Assembly (NCBI GenBank): GCA_963723745.1
Contig: CAVRRZ010000001.1
Coordinates: 930,001 to 994,000 of the forward strand
Direction of reading: 5' to 3'
Origin: CAVRRZ01 sp963723745
GTDB taxonomy: Bacteria > Actinomycetota > Actinomycetes > Mycobacteriales > Geodermatophilaceae
Length of the DNA: 64,000 bases
Positions 28,842-37,099 of this stretch are shown piece by piece. A program made the translations under genes and the position numbers. The number at the start of each line of letters is the position of its first letter. Within the stretch, counting starts at the first letter, position 1. The notes beneath the pieces are model-generated. The model saw nothing but the letters and a program-made list of their open reading frames with translations, had not been told where the DNA came from and did not search any database.

Positions 28842-29469
28842 CGTCCACCTCCAATCGTGTCCTCAGGCGTTCGAGGGTGCGCCTGATGTGGGACTTCACC
28901 GTGCCCAGCGGAATGCCGGTGCGCTCCGCGATCTGGGCGTGGGTGAGGTCCTCGAAGAACGCCAGTTCGATGATGCCCCGCTGCGGCTGGCCGAGGCGGT
29001 CCAGCTCGTCGAGCAGGAGCACCCGGTCGGCCACGGCGCTGTCGAGGGTCGGGGTGCTGCTGGGTGCCGATCGAGCCTCGCCGAGGGCGGCCTCGGCGGC
29101 CCTGCGCTGCCGCTCCCGCTTCGCCCACGTGTCGGCGATCTTGTGCCGGCAGATGCCGACCAGCCAGGCCGGCAGCGGGCCGGCGTCCCGGCGGAAGCCG
29201 CTGCGGCCGGTCCATGCCGAGACGAAGACCTGCTGCGTGACGTCCTCGGCGTCCGGCCCGGCGCCGAAGGCGCGCACCGCCATCCCGTGGATCTGACCGG
29301 CCCAGCGTTCGTACGCCCAGGCCAGCGCCTGCTCGTCGCCCAGCGCGAAGCGCCGCGCGACCTCGTCGTCGTCCGGAGGAGCGGAGCCGCGCGGCGGGGG
29401 CACTGCGTCCGTCGCCACGGAGGCGACGTTACCGATCAGGCGCGGCCGGAGGTCGACGGCGCCACTCAT
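28822..29469 (-). CDS. ECF (SigK-like) RNA polymerase sigma factor
   Basis: A 215-residue group 4 sigma factor. Region 2 spans about 45-110 (DAEDVTQQVFVSAW and LPAWLVGICRHKIADTW) and region 4 about 145-200 (LTHAQIAERTGIPLGTVKSH is the helix-turn-helix). Paired with the RskA-type anti-sigma factor by overlap. The ATG at 29469 overlaps the sortase stop (ATGA). Although minus-strand frames remain open upstream into the sortase gene, this start gives a normal-length protein. It probably drives its own operon including the surface-protein genes. Confidence 0.88.
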   Translation of the reverse strand: MSGAVDLRPRLIGNVASVATDAVPPPRGSAPPDDDEVARRFALGDEQALAWAYERWAGQIHGMAVRAFGAGPDAEDVTQQVFVSAWTGRSGFRRDAGPLPAWLVGICRHKIADTWAKRERQRRAAEAALGEARSAPSSTPTLDSAVADRVLLLDELDRLGQPQRGIIELAFFEDLTHAQIAERTGIPLGTVKSHIRRTLERLRTRLEVDGAALHA

Positions 29470-30119
29470 CGGAGTGGCTCGGCCACGACGACGACGTTGT
29501 CGCGGTAGCTGCGGTACTCGGGGAGGAACGGCCCGCCGCAGGTGATCAGGGTCAGCCGCGGCGGGCCGTCGCGGCGGAACAGGTCGTCGAGCGGGAGGAC
29601 CTCCTTCTGGAAGACCTCCCGGGCGACGATCCGCCAGCGCGACGTCGTCCCGGTCTCGTCGGTGGTCTCGACGAGGTCCCCGACGGCGGCCTCGCGCAGC
29701 GGCGCCAGGGCGCCCAGCCCCTGCTCGGCGTCGTCGACGTGGCCGCCGATCACGGCCGATCCGTCCTCGCCGGGGACGGGACCGAAGCGGTACCAGCCCA
29801 CGCGGGAGACGTCTTCGGGGAGGGCCATCTGGCCGTCGTCGGCGACGCCCACCGGATCGACCGGCGCCGTCACCCCGAGGCCCGGCACGGACAGCCGGAC
29901 CGGCGCCGGTGGTTCCGCGGCGGCGGAGGGGGTGGCCGGCCGCGCGGAGACAGGCGGCAGCCGGTCCGGCGCGGGAGGTACCGACGGCCCCGCCGGGGCC
30001 GTCAGCACCTCCTCGACCGGTGCGCCCGCCGTCGGGGACGGCCGGGTCACCGCCCACCCCGTCGGCACACCGACGGCGAGGGCCAGACCCAGGACCGCGC
30101 CGGCGACGGCGGGACGCAT
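29466..30119 (-). CDS. Class F sortase
   Basis: A 217-residue cysteine transpeptidase. One N-terminal membrane anchor (about 4-24) is followed by a Pro-rich linker and the sortase barrel (about 70-217). Catalytic residues are visible: His in GGHVDD, Cys in TLITCGG and Arg in LPEYRSYRDN. The start at 30119 (MRPAVAGAV) is set by GAGGAGAA upstream. It lies 25 bp after the DUF4397 gene, its presumed substrate, and overlaps the sigma gene. No class B/C pilin cluster is present. Confidence 0.88.
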   Translation of the reverse strand: MRPAVAGAVLGLALAVGVPTGWAVTRPSPTAGAPVEEVLTAPAGPSVPPAPDRLPPVSARPATPSAAAEPPAPVRLSVPGLGVTAPVDPVGVADDGQMALPEDVSRVGWYRFGPVPGEDGSAVIGGHVDDAEQGLGALAPLREAAVGDLVETTDETGTTSRWRIVAREVFQKEVLPLDDLFRRDGPPRLTLITCGGPFLPEYRSYRDNVVVVAEPLR

Positions 30120-30144
30120 CGCGGTTCTCCTCGGTCGAGCGCGG

Positions 30145-30960
30145 TCAGCCGCGGTCGGCGAGCAGCCGGCGGCCGGCGATACCGGCACCGGCCAGGCCGG
30201 CGATCGACAGCGCGATCAGGCCCGCGGGCATCGTGCCGTCGTCGACCAGGCCCGCGGTGCCACCGGGGACGCCGGAGGGTGCGGAGTGCGCGGCGCTGAT
30301 GCTCTGGACGGCGAGCTCGAAGCCGGCGTCCTCGGAGCCCCAGGCGTAGACCACGGTGTTCGAGCCCTCGGCGAGCTCGAGGTCGGCCGGGCCGATCGCC
30401 ACGGTGTCGGTGCCGGCGAGGACGACGTCGGCGCTCACGGTGCCGGCGGGCACGGTCAGCGACTCCTCGTTCGGGTTGGTGAGGCCCTCGATGACCGGGG
30501 TGCCACCGGCGCGGACGTCGACCGCGGGCGCGGCGGCGGTGTGCCGCACGGTGACCCGGGCCTGACCGGCCTCGACCTCGGAGGTGTCGTTGACGAACGG
30601 CGTCAGGGTCGGGGTGCCGTCCTCGGCGAGGTGCGCGACCGCCGTGGCGTTGGCGCCGGCCGGGATGTCGACGGAGCCCGCGATGGCTGGCTCGGCCGAC
30701 GCGGGGTCGTCGCCGTCGGCGAAGACCTCGATGTCGTAGGTGCCGGCGGGGAGCTCGAGCGGGTCGGTCAGGGTGCCCGGCTGGAAGTCGGGGATGAGCT
30801 CCTCGCCGTTGGCGTAGACGTCGACCACGAGGTCCGGGACGGCGTGCAGGACCGAGACGGTGGCGGTGTGGTCGTCGGCCATGGCGGGCGTGGCGCCGAG
30901 GGCGAGCAGGGCGCCGGTGGCGCCGACGGTCAGGCCGACGAGAGCGCGGTTCTGGGACAC
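30145..30960 (-). CDS. DUF4397 secreted surface protein with sorting-signal-like tail
   Basis: A 271-residue exported protein. A signal peptide (ALVGLTVGATGALLALG...ATPAMA) precedes two DUF4397-type beta domains (about 35-125, VSVLHAVPDLVVDVYANGE; and 130-220, VTVRHTAAAPAVDVRAGG). The C-terminus has a hydrophobic stretch (GLIALSIAGLAGAGIAG) and a basic end (RRLLADRG), the shape of a cell-wall sorting signal, but no LPXTG. GTG at 30960 is preferred because GGAAGGAA lies 8 bp upstream. It heads the sortase-sigma-anti-sigma operon. Confidence 0.82.
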   Translation of the reverse strand: MSQNRALVGLTVGATGALLALGATPAMADDHTATVSVLHAVPDLVVDVYANGEELIPDFQPGTLTDPLELPAGTYDIEVFADGDDPASAEPAIAGSVDIPAGANATAVAHLAEDGTPTLTPFVNDTSEVEAGQARVTVRHTAAAPAVDVRAGGTPVIEGLTNPNEESLTVPAGTVSADVVLAGTDTVAIGPADLELAEGSNTVVYAWGSEDAGFELAVQSISAAHSAPSGVPGGTAGLVDDGTMPAGLIALSIAGLAGAGIAGRRLLADRG

Positions 30961-31062
30961 GGTGCATTCCTTCCAGGGAGGTTGGACTGTCACCGCGTAC
31001 TTCCGGATGCCCGCGCACCCCGGATGCAGTTGAACGTGGAGCTTTCGCCGGCCCGAGCGGTC

Positions 31063-31329
31063 TCAGTCCGAGCCGGCGGCGGGCGCGTGCTGCAGGACCA
31101 GCTCGCCGCCGCTGCCCGCCACCCGCCGGCGCAGGTCGGCCAGCACCTCCAGGCCCGCCTCGTCGGCGGCGCGCAGATCGGTCAGGTCGAGGGTCACCCG
31201 CCGGTGGCCGGTGACGAACAGCGAGTCGGCGGTCGCGCTGAGCAGGTCGGCGCCGAGACGGGTGAGGTGCCCGCTCGCGCGGATCACCCCGACGCGGCGG
31301 TCGACGGTCTCGGACAGCTGCCCGGTCAC
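31063..31329 (-). CDS. STAS-domain anti-anti-sigma-like protein (short)
   Basis: An 88-residue single STAS domain: VGVIRASGHLTRLGADLLS, RRVTLDLTDLRAADEAGLEVLADLRRR in parts, and a terminal strand GELVLQHAP. The position of the usual phosphorylated serine (DLS/T-x-L-x-D-S) reads LRAADEAG, so phospho-switching is doubtful. The GTG start overlaps the stop of the upstream STAS gene (GTGA). Possibly part of a partner-switching network with the SpoIIE phosphatase at 7-9 kb. Confidence 0.75.
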   Translation of the reverse strand: MTGQLSETVDRRVGVIRASGHLTRLGADLLSATADSLFVTGHRRVTLDLTDLRAADEAGLEVLADLRRRVAGSGGELVLQHAPAAGSD

Positions 31330-31673
31330 GCGGACCTGCCCACGGCGCTCTCGGTGTGCAGCACGTGCCACAGCCCGGTCCGGTGCAGCAGGTCCATCGT
31401 CCGTCGGTTGGCCCCCCGGAGGACGACGCTGCCCCCGCGGGCCCGGCAGGTGCGGTGCGCGGAGAGGAAGCTGGCCACGGCGGGGCTGGACAGGTGCTCC
31501 ACGTCCTGGAGGTCGACCACGACGCGCCGGGCCCCGGCCAGCAGGGCGTCGTGCAGCAGCCACCGGACGTCGGCGACGCCGTCGGCGAGCAGGTCGTCGC
31601 TCAGCCGCACGGTCACCTCGTCGCCGCGCACCTCGAGGGAGCCGGAGGTCGGGGCGGGCGTCGCGGTGCGCAT
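31326..31673 (-). CDS. STAS-domain anti-anti-sigma-like protein
   Basis: A 115-residue STAS protein of the SpoIIAA/RsbV type. The phospho-acceptor region reads VVVDLQDVEHLSSPAVASFL, keeping serines at the switch position. The end LHRTGLWHVLHT resembles the C-terminal helix of RsbV homologues. GAGGAGA lies upstream of the ATG at 31673. First of a two-gene STAS operon; no serine kinase (RsbW) gene is in the window. Confidence 0.8.
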   Translation of the reverse strand: MRTATPAPTSGSLEVRGDEVTVRLSDDLLADGVADVRWLLHDALLAGARRVVVDLQDVEHLSSPAVASFLSAHRTCRARGGSVVLRGANRRTMDLLHRTGLWHVLHTESAVGRSA

Positions 31674-31807
31674 GGGTAGGTCTCCTCGGGCCGGGTCCGT
31701 GGGCCGGCTCCAGCCTCTCCGGCGGAGATTGCGAACTCCTGTGACGCGACATTGAGATCGCATGACGCGTCCGCCGCTGCTGTGAGCAGGGATTCCGCGG
31801 TGGCAGC

Positions 31808-32521
31808 ATGGTCCCCGTGGCGCTGCGCATCCTGATCGTCGAGGACGACGACTCCATCCGCACCGCCCTGCGCTGGGCGTTGGAGGACGAGGGCTACGAC
31901 GTCGCCGAGGCACCCTCCGGCGAGGAGGCGATGCGCATGGTGGCGATCGCTCCCCCGGACATGATGATCGTGGACCTGATGCTCGGGGCCACGGACGGGT
32001 TCGCCGTCATCCGCGACGTCCGGCGCGAGCACGGCCTGCCGATCGTCGTCGTCAGTGCCCGGGCCGACACGCACGACATCGTCGCCGCGCTCGAGGTCGG
32101 TGCCGACGACTACGTCACCAAGCCGTTCCAGGTCAAGGAGATCACCGCGCGGCTGCGCGCGCTGCGCCGGCGCACCGGCAGCGCGCCCGCCGAGCCGCAG
32201 TCCGACGGCGTGGTCCTCGACAAGGACGGCGAGGCCCCGCTGGTGCTGCGGCAGTCCAGCGGCACGGTGCACCGCGGCGACCGGCAGCTCCCCCTGACCC
32301 TCACCGAGTTCCGGCTGCTCTGCGAACTCGCCGCCGCCCCCGGCCGGGTGTTCAGCCGGCAGGCGCTGCTGGAGAAGGTCTGGGAGCACGGCTTCTTCGG
32401 CGACGAGCGCATCGTCGACGTCCACGTCCGCCGGCTGCGCACCAAGGTGGAGCGCGACCCCGGATCGCCGAAGCTGGTGGTCACCGTGCGCGGGCTGGGG
32501 TACCGGCTGGACCCGCAGTGA
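31808..32521 (+). CDS. OmpR-family response regulator
   Basis: A 237-residue DNA-binding response regulator. The receiver (about 6-118) has the acidic pocket EDDDS, phospho-acceptor Asp56 (IVDLML) and Lys in VTKPFQ. The winged helix (about 145-235) shows LTLTEFRLLCELA, RVFSRQALLEKVW, VDVHVRRLRTKVE and VRGLGYRLD. The start could be ATG 31808 or GTG 31817; neither has a Shine-Dalgarno. It overlaps the histidine kinase by GTGA. Divergent from the STAS genes across 134 bp. Confidence 0.92.
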   Translation: MVPVALRILIVEDDDSIRTALRWALEDEGYDVAEAPSGEEAMRMVAIAPPDMMIVDLMLGATDGFAVIRDVRREHGLPIVVVSARADTHDIVAALEVGADDYVTKPFQVKEITARLRALRRRTGSAPAEPQSDGVVLDKDGEAPLVLRQSSGTVHRGDRQLPLTLTEFRLLCELAAAPGRVFSRQALLEKVWEHGFFGDERIVDVHVRRLRTKVERDPGSPKLVVTVRGLGYRLDPQ

Positions 32522-33936
32522 GGTTCGCCCTCGGACGGCGGGGGCTCCGGGCGCGCATCGTGATGGCCTTCGCCGCCGGGACGCTGCTGGTCTCGGCCGT
32601 GCTGGTGATGACCACCTGGCTGCTGGCCCGCAACTACCTGGTGGACCAGCGCGAGCAGGCGATGACCCAGCAGGCCTTCGCCGACGCGAACGTGTTGCGC
32701 AACCGGCTCTCGACCGCGGGCGCGGACGTGGGTCAGGTCCTGGGCGAGCTGGTGCCCTCCGGTGGCTCCGACGTCGTCGTCCGCAGCGAGGGGGCGTGGT
32801 ACTCCTCGAGCCTGGACGTCGGTGGCCGGGACGTTCCCGAGGCGCTGCAGCGCCTCGTGGCCGACGGCGAAGCGGGCACCGCGCGCGTCGCGGCCGCCGG
32901 CGGACCCCGCCTGGTCGTCGCCGTGCCGGTGGTGAGTGCCGGCGTGGAGTTCTACGAGATCTCCCGGCTCGACGAGCTCGAGATGGTCCTGCGCACGCTC
33001 GCGCTGGTGCTCGGCGCCGGGGCGCTGGTCGCGACCGCGGCCGGTGCCGGCTTCGGCGCGTGGGCCAGCCGGAAGGCGGTGCAGCCGCTGGAGCAGGTGG
33101 CCACCGCCGCGACGCGGATCGCCGGCGGCGAGCTCGACACCCGCCTGCCGGCGACCGACGACCCCGACCTGGTGGCCATCATCGCGGGGTTCAACAGCAT
33201 GGTCGACGCCCTGGCCGCCCGGATCGAGCGGGACGCCCGATTCGTCGGCGACGTCAGCCACGAGCTGCGCAGCCCGCTCACCAGCCTGATCACCAGCGTC
33301 GAGGTGCTCGCCACCCGGCGCGACGAGCTGCCGCCGCGGGCGCAGCAGGCGCTGGCCCTCGTCGAGGGCCAGCTCGCCCGTCTGCGCAGCACCCTGGACG
33401 ATCTGCTCGAGCTCGCCCGCTTCGACGGGGCCGCCGCGCCGGAGACTGCGGAGCGGGTGTCGATGGCCGAGCTGGCCCGGGAGGTGCTGGTCAACGGCGG
33501 CCGGCCGGAGGAGCTGCTGCAGATCGATCCGGCGACCGACACCGCGGTGCGTGGCGACAAGCCGCGGCTCGAGCGCGCCGTGCGCAACCTGCTCGAGAAC
33601 GCCGACCGGTACGGCGGGGGACCGGTGGCGGTCGGCGTGGAGCTGCGCGACGGCTCCGTCGTCCTGACGGTGGACGACGCCGGGCCGGGCGTCCCCGCCG
33701 CGGACCGGGAGCGGGTCTTCGAGCGGTTCGCGCGCGGCGTCGGTGAAGCCAGGGGCTCCCTGCCGGGCGCCGGTCTCGGCCTGGCGATCGTGGCGGAGAC
33801 CGCCGCCCAGCACGGCGGTGCGGCCTGGTGCTCGGAGAGCCCGCAGGGCGGGGCCCGGTTCATCCTGTCGCTGCCGGCCGCGCCCCGGCGCGCTGCGCGC
33901 GGATCGCTCGCGGCGCGACCGGAGGTGCCGGCGTGA
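32518..33936 (+). CDS. Membrane sensor histidine kinase (MtrB/CseC-like)
   Basis: A 472-residue kinase. Transmembrane helices at about 14-38 and 160-185 enclose an extracellular sensor region of ~120 residues; HAMP follows (about 185-240). The H-box is FVGDVSHELRSPLTSLI, the N-box NLLENADRYGG, then DDAGPGV and GAGLGLAIV. It phosphorylates the upstream response regulator. The GTG start overlaps the regulator's stop, and its stop overlaps the lipoprotein start, so all three are translationally linked, as in mtrAB-lpqB. Confidence 0.92.
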   Translation: MRFALGRRGLRARIVMAFAAGTLLVSAVLVMTTWLLARNYLVDQREQAMTQQAFADANVLRNRLSTAGADVGQVLGELVPSGGSDVVVRSEGAWYSSSLDVGGRDVPEALQRLVADGEAGTARVAAAGGPRLVVAVPVVSAGVEFYEISRLDELEMVLRTLALVLGAGALVATAAGAGFGAWASRKAVQPLEQVATAATRIAGGELDTRLPATDDPDLVAIIAGFNSMVDALAARIERDARFVGDVSHELRSPLTSLITSVEVLATRRDELPPRAQQALALVEGQLARLRSTLDDLLELARFDGAAAPETAERVSMAELAREVLVNGGRPEELLQIDPATDTAVRGDKPRLERAVRNLLENADRYGGGPVAVGVELRDGSVVLTVDDAGPGVPAADRERVFERFARGVGEARGSLPGAGLGLAIVAETAAQHGGAAWCSESPQGGARFILSLPAAPRRAARGSLAARPEVPA

Positions 33937-35015
33937 CCGCGCGCCGGCTCCGGGCGGTGGCGGCGGCCGGGGTCGCCGGGGCGCTGCTCGCGGCCTGCGG
34001 TGTGCCGACCGGGGATGAGCCCCGGACGATCGCGGCCTCCGAGGTGCCCTACGGCCTGGCCTCGCCCGGCACCGCCAGCTCGAGCCCGTCGTCCGAGCCG
34101 CAGCAGGAACGGGCCTGGATCTACCTCGTCGGCCCGGACGAGGCCCTCGTCCCCCGTGGCCGCGACGTCGGCTTCGGCACGCTCGAGGAGCGGCTGGCCG
34201 AACTGCTGGCCGCGCTCTCGGCGGGCCCGTCTCAGCGGGAGCGCAACAGCCGGCTGTCGACCGCGCTGCCGCCGGGCGTCGAACTGGCCGTCGGCGGGAT
34301 CGAGGAGGGCACGGCCACCATCGACTTCACGGGGGTCGGGGAGGCGCCGTCGGGGTTCGAGGGCCGGCAGGCCGTCGCGCAGCTGGTGCTCACCGCGACG
34401 ACGCTGCCCGGCGTCGAGTCGGTGCTCCTGACCAACGACGGCAACCCGGTGGAGGCGCCGCTGCCCGGTGGTGAGCTCACCGACGAGCCGCTCCTGCCCG
34501 CCGACTACGCGGTGTTCCTGATGCCGCCGCCGGCGACGCCCACGACCCGGTCGGCACCCGAGGGGCCCGGGCAGCCGTTCCCGGCCGACACCCGGCCGGA
34601 CACCGCCACGCCCTCCCCGGGCGCCGCGGTCACCGTCACCGACATCCGGATCGGCCGGCACGAGGGGTTCGACCGGGTGGTGTTCGAGGTCGGCGGCTCC
34701 GGCATCCCGGGGTGGGACGCGCGCTACGTGACGGACCCGCGCTCGCAGGGCAGCGGTGACCCGGTCGCGGTCGACGGGGCCGCCGTCCTGCAGGTGGGCC
34801 TGACCGGCGTCGGGCTGCCGACCGACACGGGAGTGCCCGAGTACGCCCGCCGCGAGCCGTTGAGGGGCGGCGCCGCGGAGGTGGTCGTCGAGGTGGTCTT
34901 CGACGCCACGTTCGAAGGGACCACGGTGTCCTTCGTCGGCGTCGAGGAGCGCACCCCGTTCCGCGTGTACCTGCTGCAGGCGCCGACGCGGGTGGTGCTC
35001 GAGGTCGTCGGCTGA
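33933..35015 (+). CDS. GerMN-domain lipoprotein with C-terminal AMIN-like domain
   Basis: A 360-residue lipoprotein: signal peptide with lipobox ALLAACG (Cys22), a GerMN domain (about 60-195; IYLVGPDEALVPRGRDV, LNSR-type core, VDFTGVGEAPSGFEGRQA region) and a C-terminal ~130-residue domain (VTDIRIGRHEGFDRVVFEVG ... RVVLEVVG). The C-terminal domain matches the secreted protein encoded convergently at 35123. The operon order (response regulator, kinase, GerMN lipoprotein) recalls MtrA-MtrB-LpqB, but LpqB carries a beta-propeller instead of this domain. It may modulate the sensor kinase from outside. Confidence 0.85.
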   Translation: MTARRLRAVAAAGVAGALLAACGVPTGDEPRTIAASEVPYGLASPGTASSSPSSEPQQERAWIYLVGPDEALVPRGRDVGFGTLEERLAELLAALSAGPSQRERNSRLSTALPPGVELAVGGIEEGTATIDFTGVGEAPSGFEGRQAVAQLVLTATTLPGVESVLLTNDGNPVEAPLPGGELTDEPLLPADYAVFLMPPPATPTTRSAPEGPGQPFPADTRPDTATPSPGAAVTVTDIRIGRHEGFDRVVFEVGGSGIPGWDARYVTDPRSQGSGDPVAVDGAAVLQVGLTGVGLPTDTGVPEYARREPLRGGAAEVVVEVVFDATFEGTTVSFVGVEERTPFRVYLLQAPTRVVLEVVG

Positions 35016-35101
35016 CGGGCGTGATCGGCCCGGCTGAGCGCACCGGGCGTCCCGGCTCGGCACCGAGGCCGAGCCAGGACGCCGTGATCGGGGCGCCGGC
35101 T

Positions 35102-35147
35102 ACCAGGCGTGCCCGACGTCGATCACCAGGTGTGCCCGACGTCGATC
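35102..35147. repeat. 23-bp tandem duplication at a gene end
   Basis: Two adjacent 23-bp units (35102-35124, 35125-35147) differing at one base, with a partial third start. It covers the stop codon of the AMIN-like protein. Because 23 is not a multiple of 3, the second unit is out of frame and the stop now comes from TGG-TGA at the junction; the product changes only in its penultimate residue. Confidence 0.8.
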
Positions 35148-35698
35148 ACCAGGCGCGCGGCGTCGTCCGAACCGGGCGCGCCGAGCAGGGTGAAGGTGCG
35201 GAACGGCAGGCGGGCGCGGACGCCGACGCCGAGCGACGTCCGGCCCTCGAAGGAGCCGGCCCAGCTGACCTGCCGGAAGGTGCGGTAGCCGTTGACGTCG
35301 ACGACGCGGTTGCGGTTGGCCGGCACGTAGGTGGCGTTGCCGTCCTCGTCGTAGGCGGGCGCGCCCACGACGACCTGCAGGAACGCGCCGCCCGAGAGCG
35401 GCACGCGGGCCCCGGAGCCGGCCGAGTACACCGCGCTGACGTAGCGGACGTCGTAGGACGCCCGGGCCGCCGGGCCGCCGAGGTCGATGACCAGCCGGTC
35501 GAAGCACGCGTGCCGGCCGGTGCGGACGTCGGTGAGCTCCTGGCCGGTGGCCGAGGACGCCCGGCCCTCCGGTGTGGAACCCCAGGCCTGGTTGCAGGAA
35601 GCCGCCACCGCCGAACCGGACGCCGGGGCGAGGACCCCGCCGACCAGTGCGACGAGCCCCGTGAGGACAGCGAGGGTCGTGAGACGGAATCGGAACAT
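35123..35698 (-). CDS. Secreted AMIN-like domain protein
   Basis: A 191-residue exported protein. The signal peptide (MFRFRLTTLAVLTGLVALVG...) ends near ASGSAVAAS. The mature domain (TDVRTGRHACFDRLVIDLGG ... FRTFTLLG ... RLVIDVGH) is homologous to the C-terminal domain of the convergent GerMN lipoprotein, so the two probably act in the same envelope. CTGGAGG precedes the ATG at 35698. Its stop lies in a 23-bp tandem duplication. Exact role unknown. Confidence 0.75.
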   Translation of the reverse strand: MFRFRLTTLAVLTGLVALVGGVLAPASGSAVAASCNQAWGSTPEGRASSATGQELTDVRTGRHACFDRLVIDLGGPAARASYDVRYVSAVYSAGSGARVPLSGGAFLQVVVGAPAYDEDGNATYVPANRNRVVDVNGYRTFRQVSWAGSFEGRTSLGVGVRARLPFRTFTLLGAPGSDDAARLVIDVGHTW

Positions 35699-35932
35699 GA
35701 TCGCCTCCAGGGAGCGAGGCCGCGGATCCCGGGTGGACGAGGGCCTCGATGCGGAGGTGTACTCCGGTCGCGACCCCTCGGACGGCGCCGCAACGGACTC
35801 TCCGGACAACCGACGTCACCGGTCATGCGGACGTCGCGGCGCCGTCACGATCGACACGGATCCGGCACACTCCGACCCTCCGAACGGGCGGGGCGGGGCG
35901 GGAACCGCGGGGCCGGGCGGTAGGAAGGACGG

Positions 35933-36427
35933 ATGGACGGGGAGGCGGCCCAGCGGGCCCATCGGAGCGGTCTGATCCGGCTCGCGGTGTTCGGTGCCGT
36001 GGGTGCGCTGGTCGGAGTGGGCGCGGTCGTGCTCGGTCTGGGCCGGTCCGGCAGCGATCGCTGGACCTACCTCGTCCTCGGCGCGGTGATTCTGGCCTGC
36101 TTCCTGGGGCTGGCCGGTGCCGTTCTCCGGATGTCCGCCCGGGAGCGCCGGCTGCCACCGGGGCAGGCGGCCGAGGAGCGGGCGGCCCGGATGGCCGAGG
36201 CGCAGCGTCGGACGGCCGCCATCGACGAGAAGCGGTGGCTCACCGTGCTCAATGCCGGCATGGCCGTCTTCTGGCTGGTCTACCTGGTGATCGGGCTGTC
36301 GAACGGGTCGGTGCGGCAGGTCGCGGTCAGCGGCCTCTTCGTGCTGCTGGCCGTGGGTACGGAGGTCGGCCGGCGCCGGCGGAGGAGGAGGCGGCAGCTC
36401 GCCGAGCGCGGGCCCGCCGAGCTGTGA
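35933..36427 (+). CDS. Small four-helix membrane protein
   Basis: A 164-residue protein with about four hydrophobic helices in two pairs (residues 17-36, 44-64; 105-123, 129-145) separated by a charged central helix (RERRLPPGQAAEERAARMAEAQRR). It ends in a run of arginines. AGGAAGGA lies just before the ATG. I do not recognise a family. Its 3' end overlaps the convergent TVP38 gene by 101 bp. Confidence 0.6.
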   Translation: MDGEAAQRAHRSGLIRLAVFGAVGALVGVGAVVLGLGRSGSDRWTYLVLGAVILACFLGLAGAVLRMSARERRLPPGQAAEERAARMAEAQRRTAAIDEKRWLTVLNAGMAVFWLVYLVIGLSNGSVRQVAVSGLFVLLAVGTEVGRRRRRRRRQLAERGPAEL

Positions 36428-37046
36428 GCCCCCGGGTGAGCAGCGCCCCGCCGAGCGCCAGCGCGAGCACGGCCCCGGCCACCGGCCACGTCCCCGGCAT
36501 CGCGCCATACGCGCCGACCGCCACGTAGGCGAGCGTTCCCGGCACGATGCCCAGTGCCGTCCCGAGGAGGTGGTCGCGCGAACGGACGGTGGACAGCCCC
36601 GCCGCGTACGTCACCGCCGTGAACGGCACCACGGGCAGCAGGCGGGCGGTGAGCACGGCGACGAACCCCCGCCTGAGCAGCAGGGCGTCGGCGCGGGCGA
36701 GCCGACCGCGGGTGAGCCTGCCGACGGCGTCCCGGCCGAGCAGCCGGGCGAGCGCGAACCCGGTGACCCCGCCCAGCAGCGACCCGGCCAGCGCCACCGG
36801 CACGCCACCGGCGAACCCGAGGAGCAGGCCGCAGGTGGCACTGAGCACGGTGCGCGGCAGCCAGGCCAGGGTGGCGGCAGCGTAGCCGAGCACCAGGACG
36901 AGCGGGGCCCCGGCGCCGAACGCACCGACGGTCCCGCGGAGGTCCCCGGCCGACGGGAGATCGACGCTGAGCGCGACCAGGGTGCCGGCGGCGAGCACGA
37001 CGAGCAACGCGGCCGGACGGAGCAGTCGTCGTCCGGGTCCGCGCAC
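36327..37046 (-). CDS. TVP38/TMEM64 (VTT/DedA-superfamily) membrane protein
   Basis: A 239-residue membrane protein. About six hydrophobic helices; the VTT core reads PLVLVLGYAAATLAWLPRT, GFAGGVPVALAGSLLGGVTG and ARLLPVVPFTAVTYAAGL, with the conserved Arg and Pro of the re-entrant loop. Bacterial members are linked to lipid scrambling or transport. GTG at 37046 has GGGAGG 9 bp upstream. The Ala/Arg-rich C-terminus overlaps the opposite gene by 101 bp and may be non-essential. Confidence 0.75.
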   Translation of the reverse strand: MRGPGRRLLRPAALLVVLAAGTLVALSVDLPSAGDLRGTVGAFGAGAPLVLVLGYAAATLAWLPRTVLSATCGLLLGFAGGVPVALAGSLLGGVTGFALARLLGRDAVGRLTRGRLARADALLLRRGFVAVLTARLLPVVPFTAVTYAAGLSTVRSRDHLLGTALGIVPGTLAYVAVGAYGAMPGTWPVAGAVLALALGGALLTRGLTARRARARRAAASSSAGAGRPPYPRPAARRGR

Positions 37047-37099
37047 CGGGCCATCCTCCCCGGCTGCTCCTCCGATCGTGCGACGGGCACGATGGGGTG

